Below, piece after piece: positions 11,676 through 24,884 of a stretch of 64,000 bases of DNA (position 1 is the first letter of the stretch; every line of letters begins with the position of its first letter). The DNA comes from Allacma fusca (lineage: Eukaryota > Arthropoda > Collembola > Symphypleona > Sminthuridae). The position numbers and the translations under genes are program-made. A model generated the notes under the pieces. The model was not told the origin of the DNA and did not search any database. It was given only the letters and a program-made list of their open reading frames with translations. The stretch lies in NCBI GenBank assembly GCA_947179485.1, contig OX359246.1, positions 26,226,001 to 26,290,000 of the forward strand. The letters are read 5' to 3'.

Positions 11676-14622
11676 TTAAACATTGGGCTTCGCCTCCTCC
11701 ATAACGGCTGGCTTCACGTCCTTTTTAACCATATTGGGGAGTATTCCTTTAGCTTTCATGTAGCCCGTGATTTGTTCAGGGATTTCCGCTAAGACTTCTT
11801 GGGCGAGCTGGCTTTGTGCGAGGCGGTTTGTCTTGTCCTGGCGGTCCTCATGACCCGCGTGGGTTTTAATGGGCGTGGGTTCCTTTAAAGGGTCATCATC
11901 ATCAGCAGGTGGGACTCCTACTACGGGTGGGGAGGAGTGAGCAGCGGCTTCAAGAGATGCACTATAATCTTCTTGTTGTTGAAAGTTAATTTCCGCTAGG
12001 GTTGACTCCCCCGTACTGGCCATCCAGGCTCGAGCACTACGATAGGCCACGAATTGGACAATGTCCCTTTGGGCTTTTTTCCGCTTGTATGTCACCAGGA
12101 CAGCATCCCCATCAAGCTCTTCCATCCCTTCGAACTCCCCTTCTCCCACTCCAATTATTATTATTGACATTGGGAAGGCCGAGGCGTCCACGATAGCCTA
12201 AATTTTTGATCGTAGGGAAATATTTTAATAAAATTCCAAACTTAAACAAATTGTTAGTAATAATAATTCTTTCATCATGTAGAATCAAAACTGTGTGTGT
12301 GTGGATATTAAAAATTTTGTTTTGGAGCAACCTTTTTTGTTTTGGCCATGTCGGAAATAACTCCATCAGTAATGATCACAAGGATGTAGTAACTCTGTCC
12401 TGACTTTGTCTTGCTTGCCATTGCAGCCACGGTATTTATGACCGGGGCAAAATTCGTAGGGCCGTAGAGCATGATTTTCCCGAGGCATGCCCTGTAAATA
12501 ATAGACGATCGAGAATGATTACAGATTACAGGTCCCTTCGGAAAGTTATCGCTATCAAGGGGATGGATGGATGTATTTACCTGTAGCTGTCCAGGACCCC
12601 AGGGATACTCGTACAATTTGCTGAGCGTGTCAAGCTGAGGGGGAAATTATGGGAAATGTCCCCTCTGGGAGGGATCCTAGCTCCGAAACCCCAAGCAGGA
12701 TACAGACCAGCGTTGTCGTAGTCCTTTAAGATATTCCCAACAGCTGTGATTGCCTGCTCGTATGAGTTAGGATGGTTACTCATGTTCGACAGGTAGTGCA
12801 AGGATTGGGAGTCTTCGGGATCACCATTTGAACCTGAAATTTTTATATTAAAATTCCTCTGACGATATTGCATAATTTAGGGATCCCTCTTAAATAGTAC
12901 GGTTCAAAATCTGCTATAGAACATTTTATGACACTTCTTTGGTGTAGTTATGAATGGCTTACATGTAAAGTCAATCGCAAAACAGCACTGAATTTGAGTC
13001 CCATTTTGAATGTAGTCCACAAATGTGTTGATGGGCGTTATTGTACAGCTGACGTACCTTAAGGTGGATTTCGATGCCTAAAAAATATTTATTATTAGAA
13101 CAATTTTTAATTTGTTTTAATTTTATATTCTGGGAGAAATGGAAAATATACCTGTCCTGTGGGTGACAACATTGCTTGTTTTTCTTGTCCGGACTTGGAC
13201 ATTTTGTTAACGGTTGTAAGCATACTTCCGACAGATACCAGTGCACCAGAGAATTTTCTTTGGAAAATATCGATTTTTAATTCCCGATCAAAGTCCCCGT
13301 TGCAGAGGGACCGACTCGAGATCTTCATGGGTTGCCAAGTTGGGTTGCTTCCGCGGGCCATTTTGCTTCGATGAACGATCAAGTACTTCCCGGCTTCATT
13401 GATTTTCGAAACAGCAAAATAGGTGCGTGGGGGGAGGCAGCCAGACCATGACCCGATTGAGTTCCCAGCTAATTTGACGGCAATCTGATTTCGAAATAGG
13501 GACGTTTAATCAAATTAAATGTATTTTTTAGGTTTTTTTAAAACAAAACAAAATATATTAATATTCCTATAGTATGGCTTGATTGCGTCTCGAAGTATTT
13601 TCCTAACTTCTTCTTTCTCCGATGCTAGTTCTTCTGCAATGAGTATAATCGTTGAGGGTTCCCGATTCGCAGCCATTCCATTGGCTGCCAGAACTGGAGC
13701 ATTGTGAGTTTGCAATTCCACTGTCATCCCTTCCTCACCGGCTGAGACTATTTGACCCAAACTGGTTTCCAAATATCCGAGGCTGTCATGTCTTCCTAAC
13801 TTGGCGGTAGCTGAATCGACATCGTACACTTCGAATCGGAGTGCTTGTACTTGCTCAAATCGGTAATCCAGCACTACCTATAAACGATCAATTTACTTTA
13901 AATCAATTACAGGTAGAGAAATTTCTGTGGCGGGAGTTTCAAAAATTAGTCTTGTGTTAGTAAAATATGTTTACTCGGATGTCCGCAGGGTAAGCGCACG
14001 TATGGATTATTTTCGGCGAAGTTTAAAATACTTTCAAAGCGTAAGTTACTGATACATTTTGGTTTTGAGAAAGTAAAAACAGCCTCTTGTAAATAATAAA
14101 TTCAGGTAGGATTGCTTACTTTGGTCACGAATTCTGGATTCAGGTCGTCCTTCACAATCTCGGTCCGCAACATTTGAACCCAAGATCTGGAGCCTGGAGG
14201 GCGGTTGAAGACGACGCACATGGGATCGGATTTTGATAAGAGGTCCTTGTCTGCTAAATTTCTTCATTTCAACGTTCCCCATAATAAATTATTAACTAAC
14301 TTTAGAATTTTTTTTTTGACTTTCCAGTTTTTATACAAATCCAGAGAGCTAACCTGCAAGCAATGGATATTTCAACGGTAGACTTCGCCACGCCAGCCGT
14401 GCCAGGAACCCACGGATCCAGATATTGCTTCCCACTTGCGAACAACAAAACAACCAAAATTCAAAGATTTTCCCTTCTATTTTCAGAAAATACCGTCAGG
14501 ATTGAAAACCTCAGAAAAATTAAATGAATCCAACTTGAATTGTCTGGAAATTACCGTCTATCCCCACCAGCAGCAGCAGCAGCAATTTTAGTTTTGTTAG
14601 CAAATTGTAAAAACTTAGCCAT
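11676..14622 (-). CDS. Copine (two C2 domains plus a von Willebrand A-like domain)
   Basis: Nine exons (14555-14622, 14354-14434, 14120-14261, 13608-13877, 13152-13484, 12963-13077, 12581-12833, 12332-12491, 11676-12197) splice in frame to 647 residues. C2A starts about residue 40 ([23 protein letters not shown]). C2B spans about 185-300. The copine domain carries [49 protein letters not shown] and SIIIIGVG. Copines are cytosolic proteins that bind membrane phospholipids in response to calcium. The protein is longer than usual: it has a short N-terminal lead with five Ala, and an acidic/Pro-rich insert of about 60 residues before the conserved [17 protein letters not shown] tail. The exon-3 acceptor (14261) has a weak pyrimidine tract but is the only one giving the conserved CRNL-DKD reading. 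Confidence 0.92.
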
Positions 14623-17055
14623 TGCTTATTTACGCAGCATGTCTCCTTCTAAGATTTTTAACACTAATTGAAAGTAACTGGTCATGAATTATTATTCTTG
14701 TCACAGGAGCCAATACCTGATTCCGGTCAAATGAACCTCAACCAAGGATTGATGAAAGACTGACCTGTGTATGGCGATGCTTTCAACCTTGTTGCCCTCA
14801 AATTACTTTATTCACCCGCATCAGGGTTTTTTTATTGGGACTATAAAGATTAAGTAATTATTAGATGAATTCCGCGATCCTTTTTCAACCTCACGTGAGT
14901 CCCTCTCCGAGGGTTAGGATTGACTGGAAATAGTTTAAATTTTATGAGTTACCTGGGTTTGAGTTATTGATTTACTTTCGGTATTTTTATTTTCATTGCA
15001 GCAACTCTGGGAATTGGAGAGGGAGATAAGGAACTGCATGAAACATGGATTGAAAGTCATAAAAGAAGATCCTTGATCTCGATTTTATCCCATCGGAGAC
15101 TCTGTTATGTTTTATTTTGATACTGCAAAATCGAAACTTTGTTGTGCGTTGATGTATATATTTCATATATTTCATAGGGGCAGTAATAGTTGGATAGGGA
15201 TATAAAGTTGATTTTTATTTCATGCGTATATAAGCATACATATATGCAATTTTTAAAATTAAATTTCCTAGACTTGTAACAATATATCATATATGGAATT
15301 TGACGGTATTGAAAAGGTTTGTTGGAGGGATCTATTGATATAAGGATTTCCCCCACGTCTGTAATAATTATTACCATAACGTGTGGACTGTGCACATAAA
15401 AATCAATTTGCTAGTGCCTTGGTTTGCTTGTGAAATTACCACTACTGTAGATACATATGTAGATGCAAAAAAAAATCTGTTGTGAAAGATATTAGCACCG
15501 AGTGTAGCAAAAAATATTTTTTTTAACTGTTGACATAATATTTTATAAGAATTATTATGCTTTGTATGTCCTAGAGGTAGTTATATTATTCACAATTATA
15601 TATAATTTCCTATACTATTTTATTGAGTTTATTGTTAAAGGCTTATTGCAAGAGTTAGGAGCTTCAAGGTTTAAACCTGGGTACATATCTATAATCGTGT
15701 ACATCCATATATCTTCATGCCCTGTAAAATAACTGCAACATAGATATTGAGCTTTTTTGGAAATATGTATAACTAGGTATATATAATTATATTACTGAAG
15801 GGAATTTTTCCCCGTGTTTTGGATATGCATTTGAAGAGAGTTTTCATATGACACGGTTCTTTGTGGATGCTTATTTTTGTTTTTAAAGTTGGCTGTATGC
15901 ATATAACTGTACATGTCTTACTAATTAATATAGTAATATAGGAAATTATACATAACCTGCATCCTTCCAACTCCCTGCAACGAGAAATCCCTTATAAGCC
16001 AATCTCCTGTAAAGAAAAATGATATTTTACTGTAAAATGTCACATCTATATCTATAGTCTCTTCTCATATATATGAGAATACAGTTGAATTTTATATGTA
16101 TATACAGTTACTATATCTATATATATAGCCAAATGTGAACTGTGAAGCCTGTTTGTGTAGAGTCTTTGCTGCATATCTGAATATCTGAAACACGATCTTC
16201 TGGAGTAGATTTATAGACCGTAATTAGAAACCATGAAGTTTTGAAAATTCTCTCCGTAACCGACAATTGCAGCAGTAGCAGCAGAATTGGTTGAGCTTAG
16301 CTAGTTTCCTGTAAGGTGCATAGAAGCCCGTGTAACTCAAAGACCGTTACCCGGGTTATTACTACTCCTAGTGCATTTCTGTCGATTTGATAGGGAAACA
16401 TGGTCAATGAGGAGAACTGTACGATTATGCTGACATGGTCGTGTGACAGGGTCAATTATATACTTGCTGGGTTATTCATAAAAATTAACAGGCTATGTAT
16501 GTATTTTCATTACCATGCATGTGCCTATACGTAAGAACATAAATATTTTTGATGTATCTCTTTTTGAGTATGATATGATTAACCTGGTACAGTATTGTCC
16601 GACCCAAGAGGACTGTATAATTATACATATTGGTATCAGCTTGAGCTGAATATACATATATACTTTGTTGCCTACCCATGATTGCATATCCATGTACTGC
16701 AATGTGCAGCCTTCACTCACTTGTTTGTTTATCTTATTTAAATAATAATATTTGTTTTTGCGAGAATCTGGAGGTGCTAGCGTAGTTTTAATGGTTGAGT
16801 AAAGGTTTCCTTTTACTAACATAAACAATTGGGATTAATGTAAGAAATTTTGGTATAGATGAAAAAGATACTGAGCAAGAGTTACTATAGCAGAGCCTGG
16901 TGCATCTAATTAGAAAAAAGATACCTTAATTTCAAGTTGTGCTTGTTTCCATTATCATGCGTACTTTTTATGGGTATCGAAGCTCTAGTATAGCCAATAG
17001 TGATAGTTGCAATAATGCAGCCCTTATCTGGAAGATCATTTTTTTGTGAAATGTT
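14623..17055. other. Gene-poor interval
   Basis: The sequence is AT-rich, with many TATATA and ATATGTA runs. No exon-like open frames flanked by splice sites or family motifs were found. Confidence 0.45.
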
Positions 17056-17058
17056 TTA

Positions 17059-18283
17059 GGGGTGTGCCACAAATGATGTCATGTTTTTTCAGTCTTTTTG
17101 TCACCCATCCACTGCTTTGTCATTCCTTGTCATCATTTACGTATACGATGGACTCACCCTTGAGGGTGACGTCATGATTACATTCATTGTATTCAAAAGC
17201 AAACGCGATAATAAGAAATCCCTCAGAAAGGAAGGGTCTTTACCGAATCGGAATCCACCAGTCTCAAATTCATGGAGTGAAACATTGAAGTTCCTTCTCA
17301 TGTCCAGAGTATCGTCTAGGCATGATATTATCGGTCATTTTTAAACTCTCGTTAATATCATTATCGTTTATTCAAAAATTCCCGATATGGATTTTGAAGA
17401 ACGATATGAACGATAAACTTTTATACCGTAAAAACATGGTGGGTACTGCAAAAAACAATGCAAGTGGATTTCTTAAAGTGGTCCTACGTACCTGTTATAT
17501 GTACAATTGACGCGAAATTCATTTTTTGGTGTATATTTAAAAAATATTATTCGGAAACCAAAATTTAATATTATGGTAAAAATACCTAAAATCAATTGAT
17601 ATTAACAGTTGTCATTTAAATATAAAAAATCCATCCCGTCACTGTATCCTCGTTTACAATTTTCTCAGCAATTTATAAGTTTTTTTTTAAATGTGTCAGG
17701 AGTAATGCAGATTTGCCATGAAAATTTCCAGCTCTGCAAATTTGGTAAAATCGTAAATTTGAATAATAAAAAAGATGGGTTGATGGCGGCTTACAGTTTG
17801 CTAATTATTGTTGCTGTTCTTTAATAAACTACCGAGCAACGATATATTGCAATAGTGAGTTTTTAGGGGTTCCAGTGCTATGATTCAGGGCATTTTGGCT
17901 GTGAGCATACATTTTCAGCGATTATCACTAGTTTGTGCGATACCATATTGTGACGATATATCATTTGAAAAAAACGAGATTTATCGTTCAATATCGTTCG
18001 TCAAAAATGTACGATATTAACGAGAATATCGTATCGTTATATCGTTAATATCATGCCTAGTATCGTCACACTATATAAAATATAGTGGTTTTTGTATTCG
18101 ACATTTAAACTTCGCTCCGCGCTCCACGGAATTTTAAGAAATATGTATAATTACTTTATTTTCTCCACTTTCAACGCATGACGTCAGGACTCAACGCAGG
18201 GATCCATCCACTATGTCATTGGCGTCATTCGTTGCTATATCCATGCACCCACATTTTGCATGACATCATTTGTGGCACACCCC
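17059..18283. mobile_element. PIF/Harbinger-like non-autonomous element, interrupted by a hAT-like element
   Basis: A perfect 25-bp terminal inverted repeat begins GGGGTGTGCCACAAATG at 17059 and its reverse complement ends at 18283. The element is flanked on both sides by the trinucleotide TTA (17056-17058 and 18284-18286). Three-base TWA duplications and G-rich termini are typical of PIF/Harbinger elements. There is no transposase frame. Total length is 1225 bp. Removing the nested hAT-like element and one copy of its target site leaves about 474 bp, a MITE-like size. Confidence 0.8.
17317..18059. mobile_element. hAT-like non-autonomous element nested in the Harbinger-like element
   Basis: Ends are inverted: TAGGCATGATATTA at 17317 and the complementary ...TAATATCATGCCTA ending at 18059. 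The 8-bp sequence GTATCGTC flanks both ends (17309-17316 and 18060-18067). Eight-base duplications with TAGG/CAGG-type termini are the hAT hallmark. The interior holds many ATATCG and CGATAT words near both ends, like subterminal transposase-binding repeats. No coding capacity is visible in 743 bp. Confidence 0.82.
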
Positions 18284-18286
18284 TTA

Positions 18287-20506
18287 CTTGTATCAGTCAG
18301 TGCCTCCTCGTCCTTGACTTTTACCCTGATGATGCTGCCTGTTAATATTGTCGTCGTCGTTGTTGTACTTCATTACAGTACATATTTATTTTAAAGAAAA
18401 AGACAATAATTTCATTATTTTTAGATGGGCGTCATCGCTTCATTGTTAAGTGTCCTTGTAGTATGCCAGTGTTGGGTTGTGTTTGATCTGTCGGGTTATC
18501 AAGTGTGAGGCAGTTCTGTAGTTGTTTTTAAAAGTAATAATTTTTTAAAAGAAAATACATAGTTGGCAGGGTTGCCAAAATTTAGAAATTTTAAATCATT
18601 TTGCTAAATTGTGAGTATTTCTCAGAATAATAGTCCATACTGTCGTACAAGTAAATATTAAGCTACAAAATTCTGGCTCAATAATAATTATTAGTACTGA
18701 CCAGTAATAATTGAAGTTATTATAAAAACAAGCAACCATAAGTTCAACATAGCATATTGTTACGTAGGCATCGAATAATCTACAATGTAAGCATTCTACC
18801 ATTAAATGAATAAAGGCCTACGTGCATATAAGTGCACAGTCAACAAACAATCAGCAAATTAAATAAGGCCAAGAGGATGTGATTCAACAGTTACAAATTT
18901 ATGAACCTCAGAGATTGCCTCAGACGTTACAACAGTTCACACTTTACTAACGGAACAATAATTTTTCTGTATCTATATATGAAGCGCTTTAAATTGCATA
19001 ACAGCACTTGAATAGTAGGAATACGAGACCTTTGAGCAAAATGTTTCATTAAAATTTGACCACTTTGCCCCATACAAGCAAAACGCACTATTCTATCAAT
19101 AAAGCTACAATTAATTATTGACAATTTATTTTAGAAACTGTAATATTAATTTTGCAAGTTGTACACACCCAACTGTGGGACCATCAGTCCAATCCCCAGT
19201 CTTTCGGATACTAAGTTCGGCAGGAAGAAATTAAAAGGAACTGGAGATCATATCCCAAGAAAAGAAAAAGTGTACTACACTGGCCCGTAAGAAAAATTTA
19301 ATTAATAGATTACATGGAAAATACCTTCCTAATGTTCCAGTTCCTTCAAAAGTATGTACATATGTGCGTTAGCCCTAGGTATAAAAATATTATTCCTCTC
19401 AAATGAGCGCTCTAATTAAGGTAGTGTGTGTATATCCCTCAATCCTATATATGCCCTATAGTTAAAGGAATGAATTTAAAGAAAATATAAGCCTAAAGTG
19501 CGTTAAGAGAAAGCGTGGGAAGGAAGGCTCGGAGTTGCAATTAGACGTCAGAGAATACCAACATTTTTGTCGCCTTCCACTTGACGCCTTTGCATAAAAG
19601 CGGAGCAAGACCGCCATTCATTATCCCACTCCGGAAGGGAATCTCTCGACTCAAATGAATTGGGTTAAAAATGTTGTTTACGTCTACAACTTTTGAGATA
19701 CTACTTGTCAAGAGCTCAGGAGATGTTCCTCATCTCCTGCAGTAGAATGCACTCTTTATTACTCCCAATGCAGCCCTCAATTCACTTAAAGGGTAGCAAA
19801 ATGTCCCATTTGTCTTAAAAATTTCAAACTTGAAAATGATTTTAAAATTTCAGTTATCTACATATAAATCCTGTGACAGTTTTCCCGTGGGCTTTCAAAA
19901 CCCCCAACCTTGGACCCTACATAATGTGCCTGTATCTTTATCTGTATCTGTATCTGAAATTGGATAAAGAAATCTTTATTTGAACTCTGATGGGCAGAGG
20001 ATATTTTTAGACAATGTAGATTTTAGCGGACAATTTAACAAACAATTAATTTCTTTGATTTTTTTTTTGAAGTCAGTTTAGTTGCACATCTCCTTTGAGT
20101 ATAAGAAAAAGGGCAGAGAAAGGGAGAGCTTTTGGGATGGGGAAGATCCGATGGACACGGAAATGATCAAGGATGTCGGCTCGGGTGCCAATATCAGTCG
20201 CATACTTTTATTATTAGACAGCTCCTTATTCTTAGACAGCCTACTTATACTTCTCCTTTTAACTTGACTCTGTGAACTTAAAGTTCTAGTGTGGTAGCCG
20301 TTTACTCCGAAGATTCAGCTGTCCCCTCATCTCCTGTACAAAAAAAAATTCGGAGGTATGGGCTCCGTGCCAAATGCCAAAGTCAAGGGAAACTCTAGAG
20401 GCTTTTTAGTGGAGAGAGATTGACGAGAAGCCAATTCCGAGTACATACTCCTCCTACATACGATTAGTACTATTGTATAGGTCTACTTGTTTTACCTTCT
20501 GCCCCT

Positions 20507-20544
<38 letters not shown>

Positions 20545-20876
20545 CTCTCTCTCTCTCCCTCTCTTTAGTTACGTCAGTTACTTTTATATTTCACCCGTCA
20601 GGAATCATTTTAATACAAACATTCTTATTCCTTAGCCCACTTTTCCCAACCTTGCCTTGGGCTCTGTATTTTATTGATTTTGTTCAATTCTTTTCAGGAC
20701 TCAACTTAAAAAATTTTTCCCCGAAGGAGTCTTCCAAAATTTCTTTTCATTTTTTAATTCCTCCGGAAAATTTCTTAGTAGCCTTCTGGCTCTTGGCGGT
20801 CCTGAAGACAATATTGGTCCTGGGACTGGTTGAGAGATTTTTGAAAGAGGACTCTGAAATAAAAGTGTAGGAATTA
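18287..20876. other. Gene-poor interval upstream of the PLP enzyme gene
   Basis: No gene is recognised. It contains a compound microsatellite at 20509-20564 and probably the promoter and 5' UTR of the enzyme gene starting at 20877. Confidence 0.45.
20509..20564. repeat. (CA)n(CT)n compound microsatellite
   Basis: Uninterrupted CA dinucleotides run to 20540, then CT dinucleotides follow. It lies about 310 bp upstream of the enzyme start codon. Confidence 0.95.
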
Positions 20877-22944
20877 ATGGGCCATTATATTGGACTCTCG
20901 GACGCGGAATTCAAAAGTGCATTACTTAAATGGAGAAAGCCTCGGGATGATTTTGAAACCTTGGCCATTACGGAGACCATAGATCCTGGGACGTTCAGTG
21001 CCAATAGTCTTGTCACCCCGATCGTCACCTCCTCTGTTTTTATCCTCCATGGACCGGCGGCCAAGCAGCAGGAACATAAGGTGAAGTATTTCCTTCTCAA
21101 GGATATATGTATGGAGTTAAAATAAAATTAATGCTTGACCGGACTTTTATGCTAATTTTAGGAGATCATTTTCTCCTTTTTTAATTAATGCCTTTTTGAT
21201 GGCTATATATAGATACACATATTTTGATATACAAATAGTGCGTAAGTTTTTCTGTGAATTGACAACAAAATTGTGACAAAAAAAACAGTTGTTTTTTGCT
21301 TATTTTTTTTTTTGCGGGACAAATTTTTGACAATACCACATAAAAACAAATGCTTGCAGTATGTATTTTATTTGTAAAGGGTCGTAAGATTCTCGGCTCT
21401 TAATGTGAAGGGCGGAGGCTTTTAAATTTTTCCCAGAATTTCTTTTAGAGCTGGTTCCCGAATTGGTGTGAATTTTCCCAAAATTTTATTCCAAGGAGTA
21501 TTTTTTTATACAATTTTTTATAGTGTAAATAATTAATTATATGGACAATTTTTGATAATAATTGAGGAGCTACCGCATGTGATAATACTTATAATAAGTA
21601 CGAGATCGTACAATCCATACTTTTATAGTAGTAATTAGTATTCCGAGACATAAATGTTATTTGCATCCTGTAATATGACACACCCTAGACGATGGTTTTG
21701 CAAGTATCATTTACTATAGCGGTAGATTTCCGTGGGGCTGACCAAACTAATCCTTTGCTTTCATTTGAATGTTATGCAGAAAAATTTCAATGATGGAATG
21801 GGCTTTAGGGTTACCATTACGGTCGCTGTGGCAACCCCACTAGAAATGTCTTTGAGTCTGCCATGGCTAGGCTAGATGGAGCAAAGCATGGTGAGGGTTT
21901 AATTTTTTAATTTTTAAATCAAATATTTCCAAATTTGTCTGTTGGGTTTGAATTTATTTCTCTGACAAAATAGATTGGAATTAATTGTTAATGTTTTTAT
22001 TCTCAGCCCTAGCGTTCTCCTCAGGTGTGGCTGCCATCTCAGCTGTTGTTCAAATCCTATCTCAGGGGGATCATATTATTTATGTCCAATGCACCAATGG
22101 GGATTCAGACTGGTTGTTTCGTCATAAATGGAAAAACTTTGGGATTCAAGTTGAATTCATTTACACCTGTGACCCCGAGAGCATTGTCAGGCTAATTAGA
22201 CCCAGCACTAAGGTATGAGCACAAAAACTTGTCAAAATAAGCTGTAATTTTATTTTGGGACGAGTGTCTCTTTACGGAACGTTTTGAGTTTTTAAAATAT
22301 TTTTAATTTTTTAAATTTAAAAAAACCTTTTTGAAATAGCATTTTTAAAAAAACCCAAACCTTTAAATATCTGGCGTTTTTTATGTGAACAGATGGTATG
22401 GCTCGAGACCCCGGCAAATCCAACTTTGGCGCTTGTGGATATTGGAGCTGTGTCGAGCGCCGTGCATAGTGTCCGAAAGGATATTTTGATCACGGTTGAC
22501 AACACTTTTATGACACCTGTTCTCCAGCGACCCCTGGAGTTAGGAGCGGATGTGGGGATCTATTCTTGTACAAAATATCTCTGTGGCCATGCGGATGTTA
22601 CTATGGGCTGCTTGACTTTCAATTCTGACGAGCTTTTCAAAAAATTCCAGGAGAATCAAATTTGTGAGGGCAAATTTTTAAATTTCCCTCTCCTTCATTT
22701 ACAATTTGCTTTTAAAATATAATACAATTTTCATTCCAAAAAATTTGTATTTTATTTGCTAGGCATGGGAGGTATACCATCTCCATTCGACTGTTACCTG
22801 ATGATCCGCAGCATAAAAACTCTTCCCCTAAGGATGAACAAGCATTTTATAAACGGTTTAAAAGTTGCCCACTTCCTGGAAAACCATGAGTGTGTTTTAA
22901 AAGTAATTCATCCAGGTAAGGGGACGCACTAACCAAAAAAGCTG

Positions 22945-23019
<75 letters not shown>

Positions 23020-23666
23020 AGAAATTATTACAAATTTGTTTTTTCCTTCCCAGGTTTAAAATCCCATCCGGATCATGAATTAGCCCTTAAACAGCAGTAC
23101 GGTCATTCAGGGATGGTTGCATTTTTCGTGAAAGGTGGACTTAATGAAGGAAACGCATTCCTGGATGCACTTAAGATATTTCAGCGGGCACCCTCCCTAG
23201 GCTCTGACGTCAGTTTGGCAAGTCTCCCGTAAGTGAAAAATTTAGGAGAAAATTGAACCATTAATTATTTTCATGTGAGGATTCCTTCCACGTGCATAGT
23301 ACATGATTGAGGGGGTCAAGTGGGCTGGGGTTCTAACATAAATTAAATTATTTTTGGAAGTAATAAGTAGTAATCGCAAGGAGTAGTGAATTACATAAAG
23401 ATTTTTTTGAAAGTTTTTTTCTTATTTATAAGGGGATCTTTTGCTATATGTAAAAATAATTATTTATTGGTATTTTTTGTGCTTTCCGCTGCAGCTCCAC
23501 AGCAAGTCACTCTTGGCTACCGGAAGATGAGCGTCTAAAATTAGGGATCACGGAGAATTTAGTACGGCTGTCGGTGGGGTTGGAAAGTGCCGATAAACTC
23601 ATCCAAGACCTAGATCAAGCACTGTATAAAGCCTTGCCACCTCATATACCCAATGGGTTCTCATAA
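20877..23666 (+). CDS. Cys/Met-metabolism PLP enzyme, cystathionine gamma-lyase family
   Basis: Seven exons (20877-21080, 21810-21890, 22007-22212, 22393-22663, 22763-22915, 23054-23228, 23495-23666) give about 420 residues, the normal length for the family. Diagnostic motifs are GRCGNPTRNVFE, LDGAKH, AFSSGVAA, WLETPANPT, VDNTF, SCTKYLCGHADVTMG (PLP-binding Lys about 225), PSPFDCYL-IRS-KTLP-RM, GHSGMVAFF and LVRLSVGLES. The family acts on cystathionine, cysteine or methionine in the cytosol. Two family-critical spots differ from human cystathionine gamma-lyase: the YGGT block is NGDS (Tyr to Asn at about 126) and the Glu before SLA is Val, so substrate preference may differ. Exon 2 measures 81 nt by coordinates, while the protein needs 82; I could not resolve this by eye at 21837-21841. 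AATAAA at 23984-23989 is the likely end signal. Confidence 0.88.
22947..23016. repeat. (GA)n microsatellite in an intron
   Basis: About 70 bp of uninterrupted GA lie in the intron between the fifth and sixth exons of the PLP enzyme gene. Confidence 0.97.
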
Positions 23667-24205
23667 TGAGGATGTAATTTTAAGTCAGATATCTAAAGGA
23701 CATTTAGATGCTTATATGTTATATCAAATGTTGAGCCTCACCTCAGAAGCACGCGCAATATCCATTGGGATTTGTAGAAGCATATCTTAAAACGCTGGCG
23801 TTTTCACGTGGCAATGCTTTTCCTACCGTATAAAAATAATTATGTATAATTGTATGTACAATAATTCGACTTCTACACTTTTGACAGTGTTGACAATCAA
23901 AATCTAAGGATATATACAAATTACGATATTAACTATGAATTATATTTCATGTTATAGCCAAAGAGTCAAAACTTGTTCAAAAGAATAAAAAAAACAGCTC
24001 CATGAATGAATTTAACAGATTATGGCGTCCTTCCAGCTCTCATCATTTAAGATTTTATTACTGACTTAGCTTTCTAGACGTACATACGCTGAGTAAACAG
24101 TTTAAAATATTTTTTCTTGTGTCAATTTCAAATCCAAGTATTTAGTATACATATAACAAAAGTAATCGAATGTGGTAACATTTTCCAACGATACTTTTCC
24201 CAATG

Positions 24206-24435
24206 CTATACCTTGTGCAAAACATAACCCATCACATCAGAGTTTACGTACTTGGATTGTTTGCATTGCCAAAAATAAATCATTCGGAGCTTGTCAACAG
24301 GCTCACATTTGATCTCCTTTCCAGTGAGTATATGAAATCTTGTCCCTGAGCCAAGTTTTAATTCTGATATGCCGTGTGGGCGAAGAAGTATTTCGTGAGA
24401 TGCAAAACAGTTTAGAGTAACGCATATTTTTCTGA
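24206..24435 (-). other. Possible orphan coding exon
   Basis: On the minus strand, TTTTTCAG at 24443-24436 precedes a 76-codon open frame ending at 24206, starting RKICVTLNCFASHE and containing four Cys. A short possible first exon ending at a GTAAGT donor lies near 24590. I find no family resemblance; it may be a small secreted protein or chance. Confidence 0.22.
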
Positions 24436-24884
24436 CTGAAAAATTTTGAAATACAAACAAATAAAACATCGACATTAATTGGCGTTACTAAAACCTGTTA
24501 GAGACAACTCTGTAAAAATTTGGGGTCAAGTAAATTCTAAATATTATAGTTGTAGCGGTTTGAACTTCATTCCTTCTCAACTTACAATATAAGTATACGA
24601 TGTGTAACATTAAGAAGAATGAATTTTAAAGGATTTAACCCCTAAACATTGTCAGGAATTATTCTTTGAATTTTCCGGAAATCTTCCCAATCTAACAGAA
24701 TGGAATGGATAGAGCTTGGAAATTGTAAACAAGGGTTGAGCATTGCAGGAAATGTTTTTGTTTACGCTAATTTTATGAAGACATTACTTTTCGTCTGGAA
24801 GGTATAAAATTGCCCTTATTGTCAGAGCAGTTATCTTCCTTGTACAAGCTTTTTTTTACAGTTAGTTCCAAAGCCTGCTGTACG

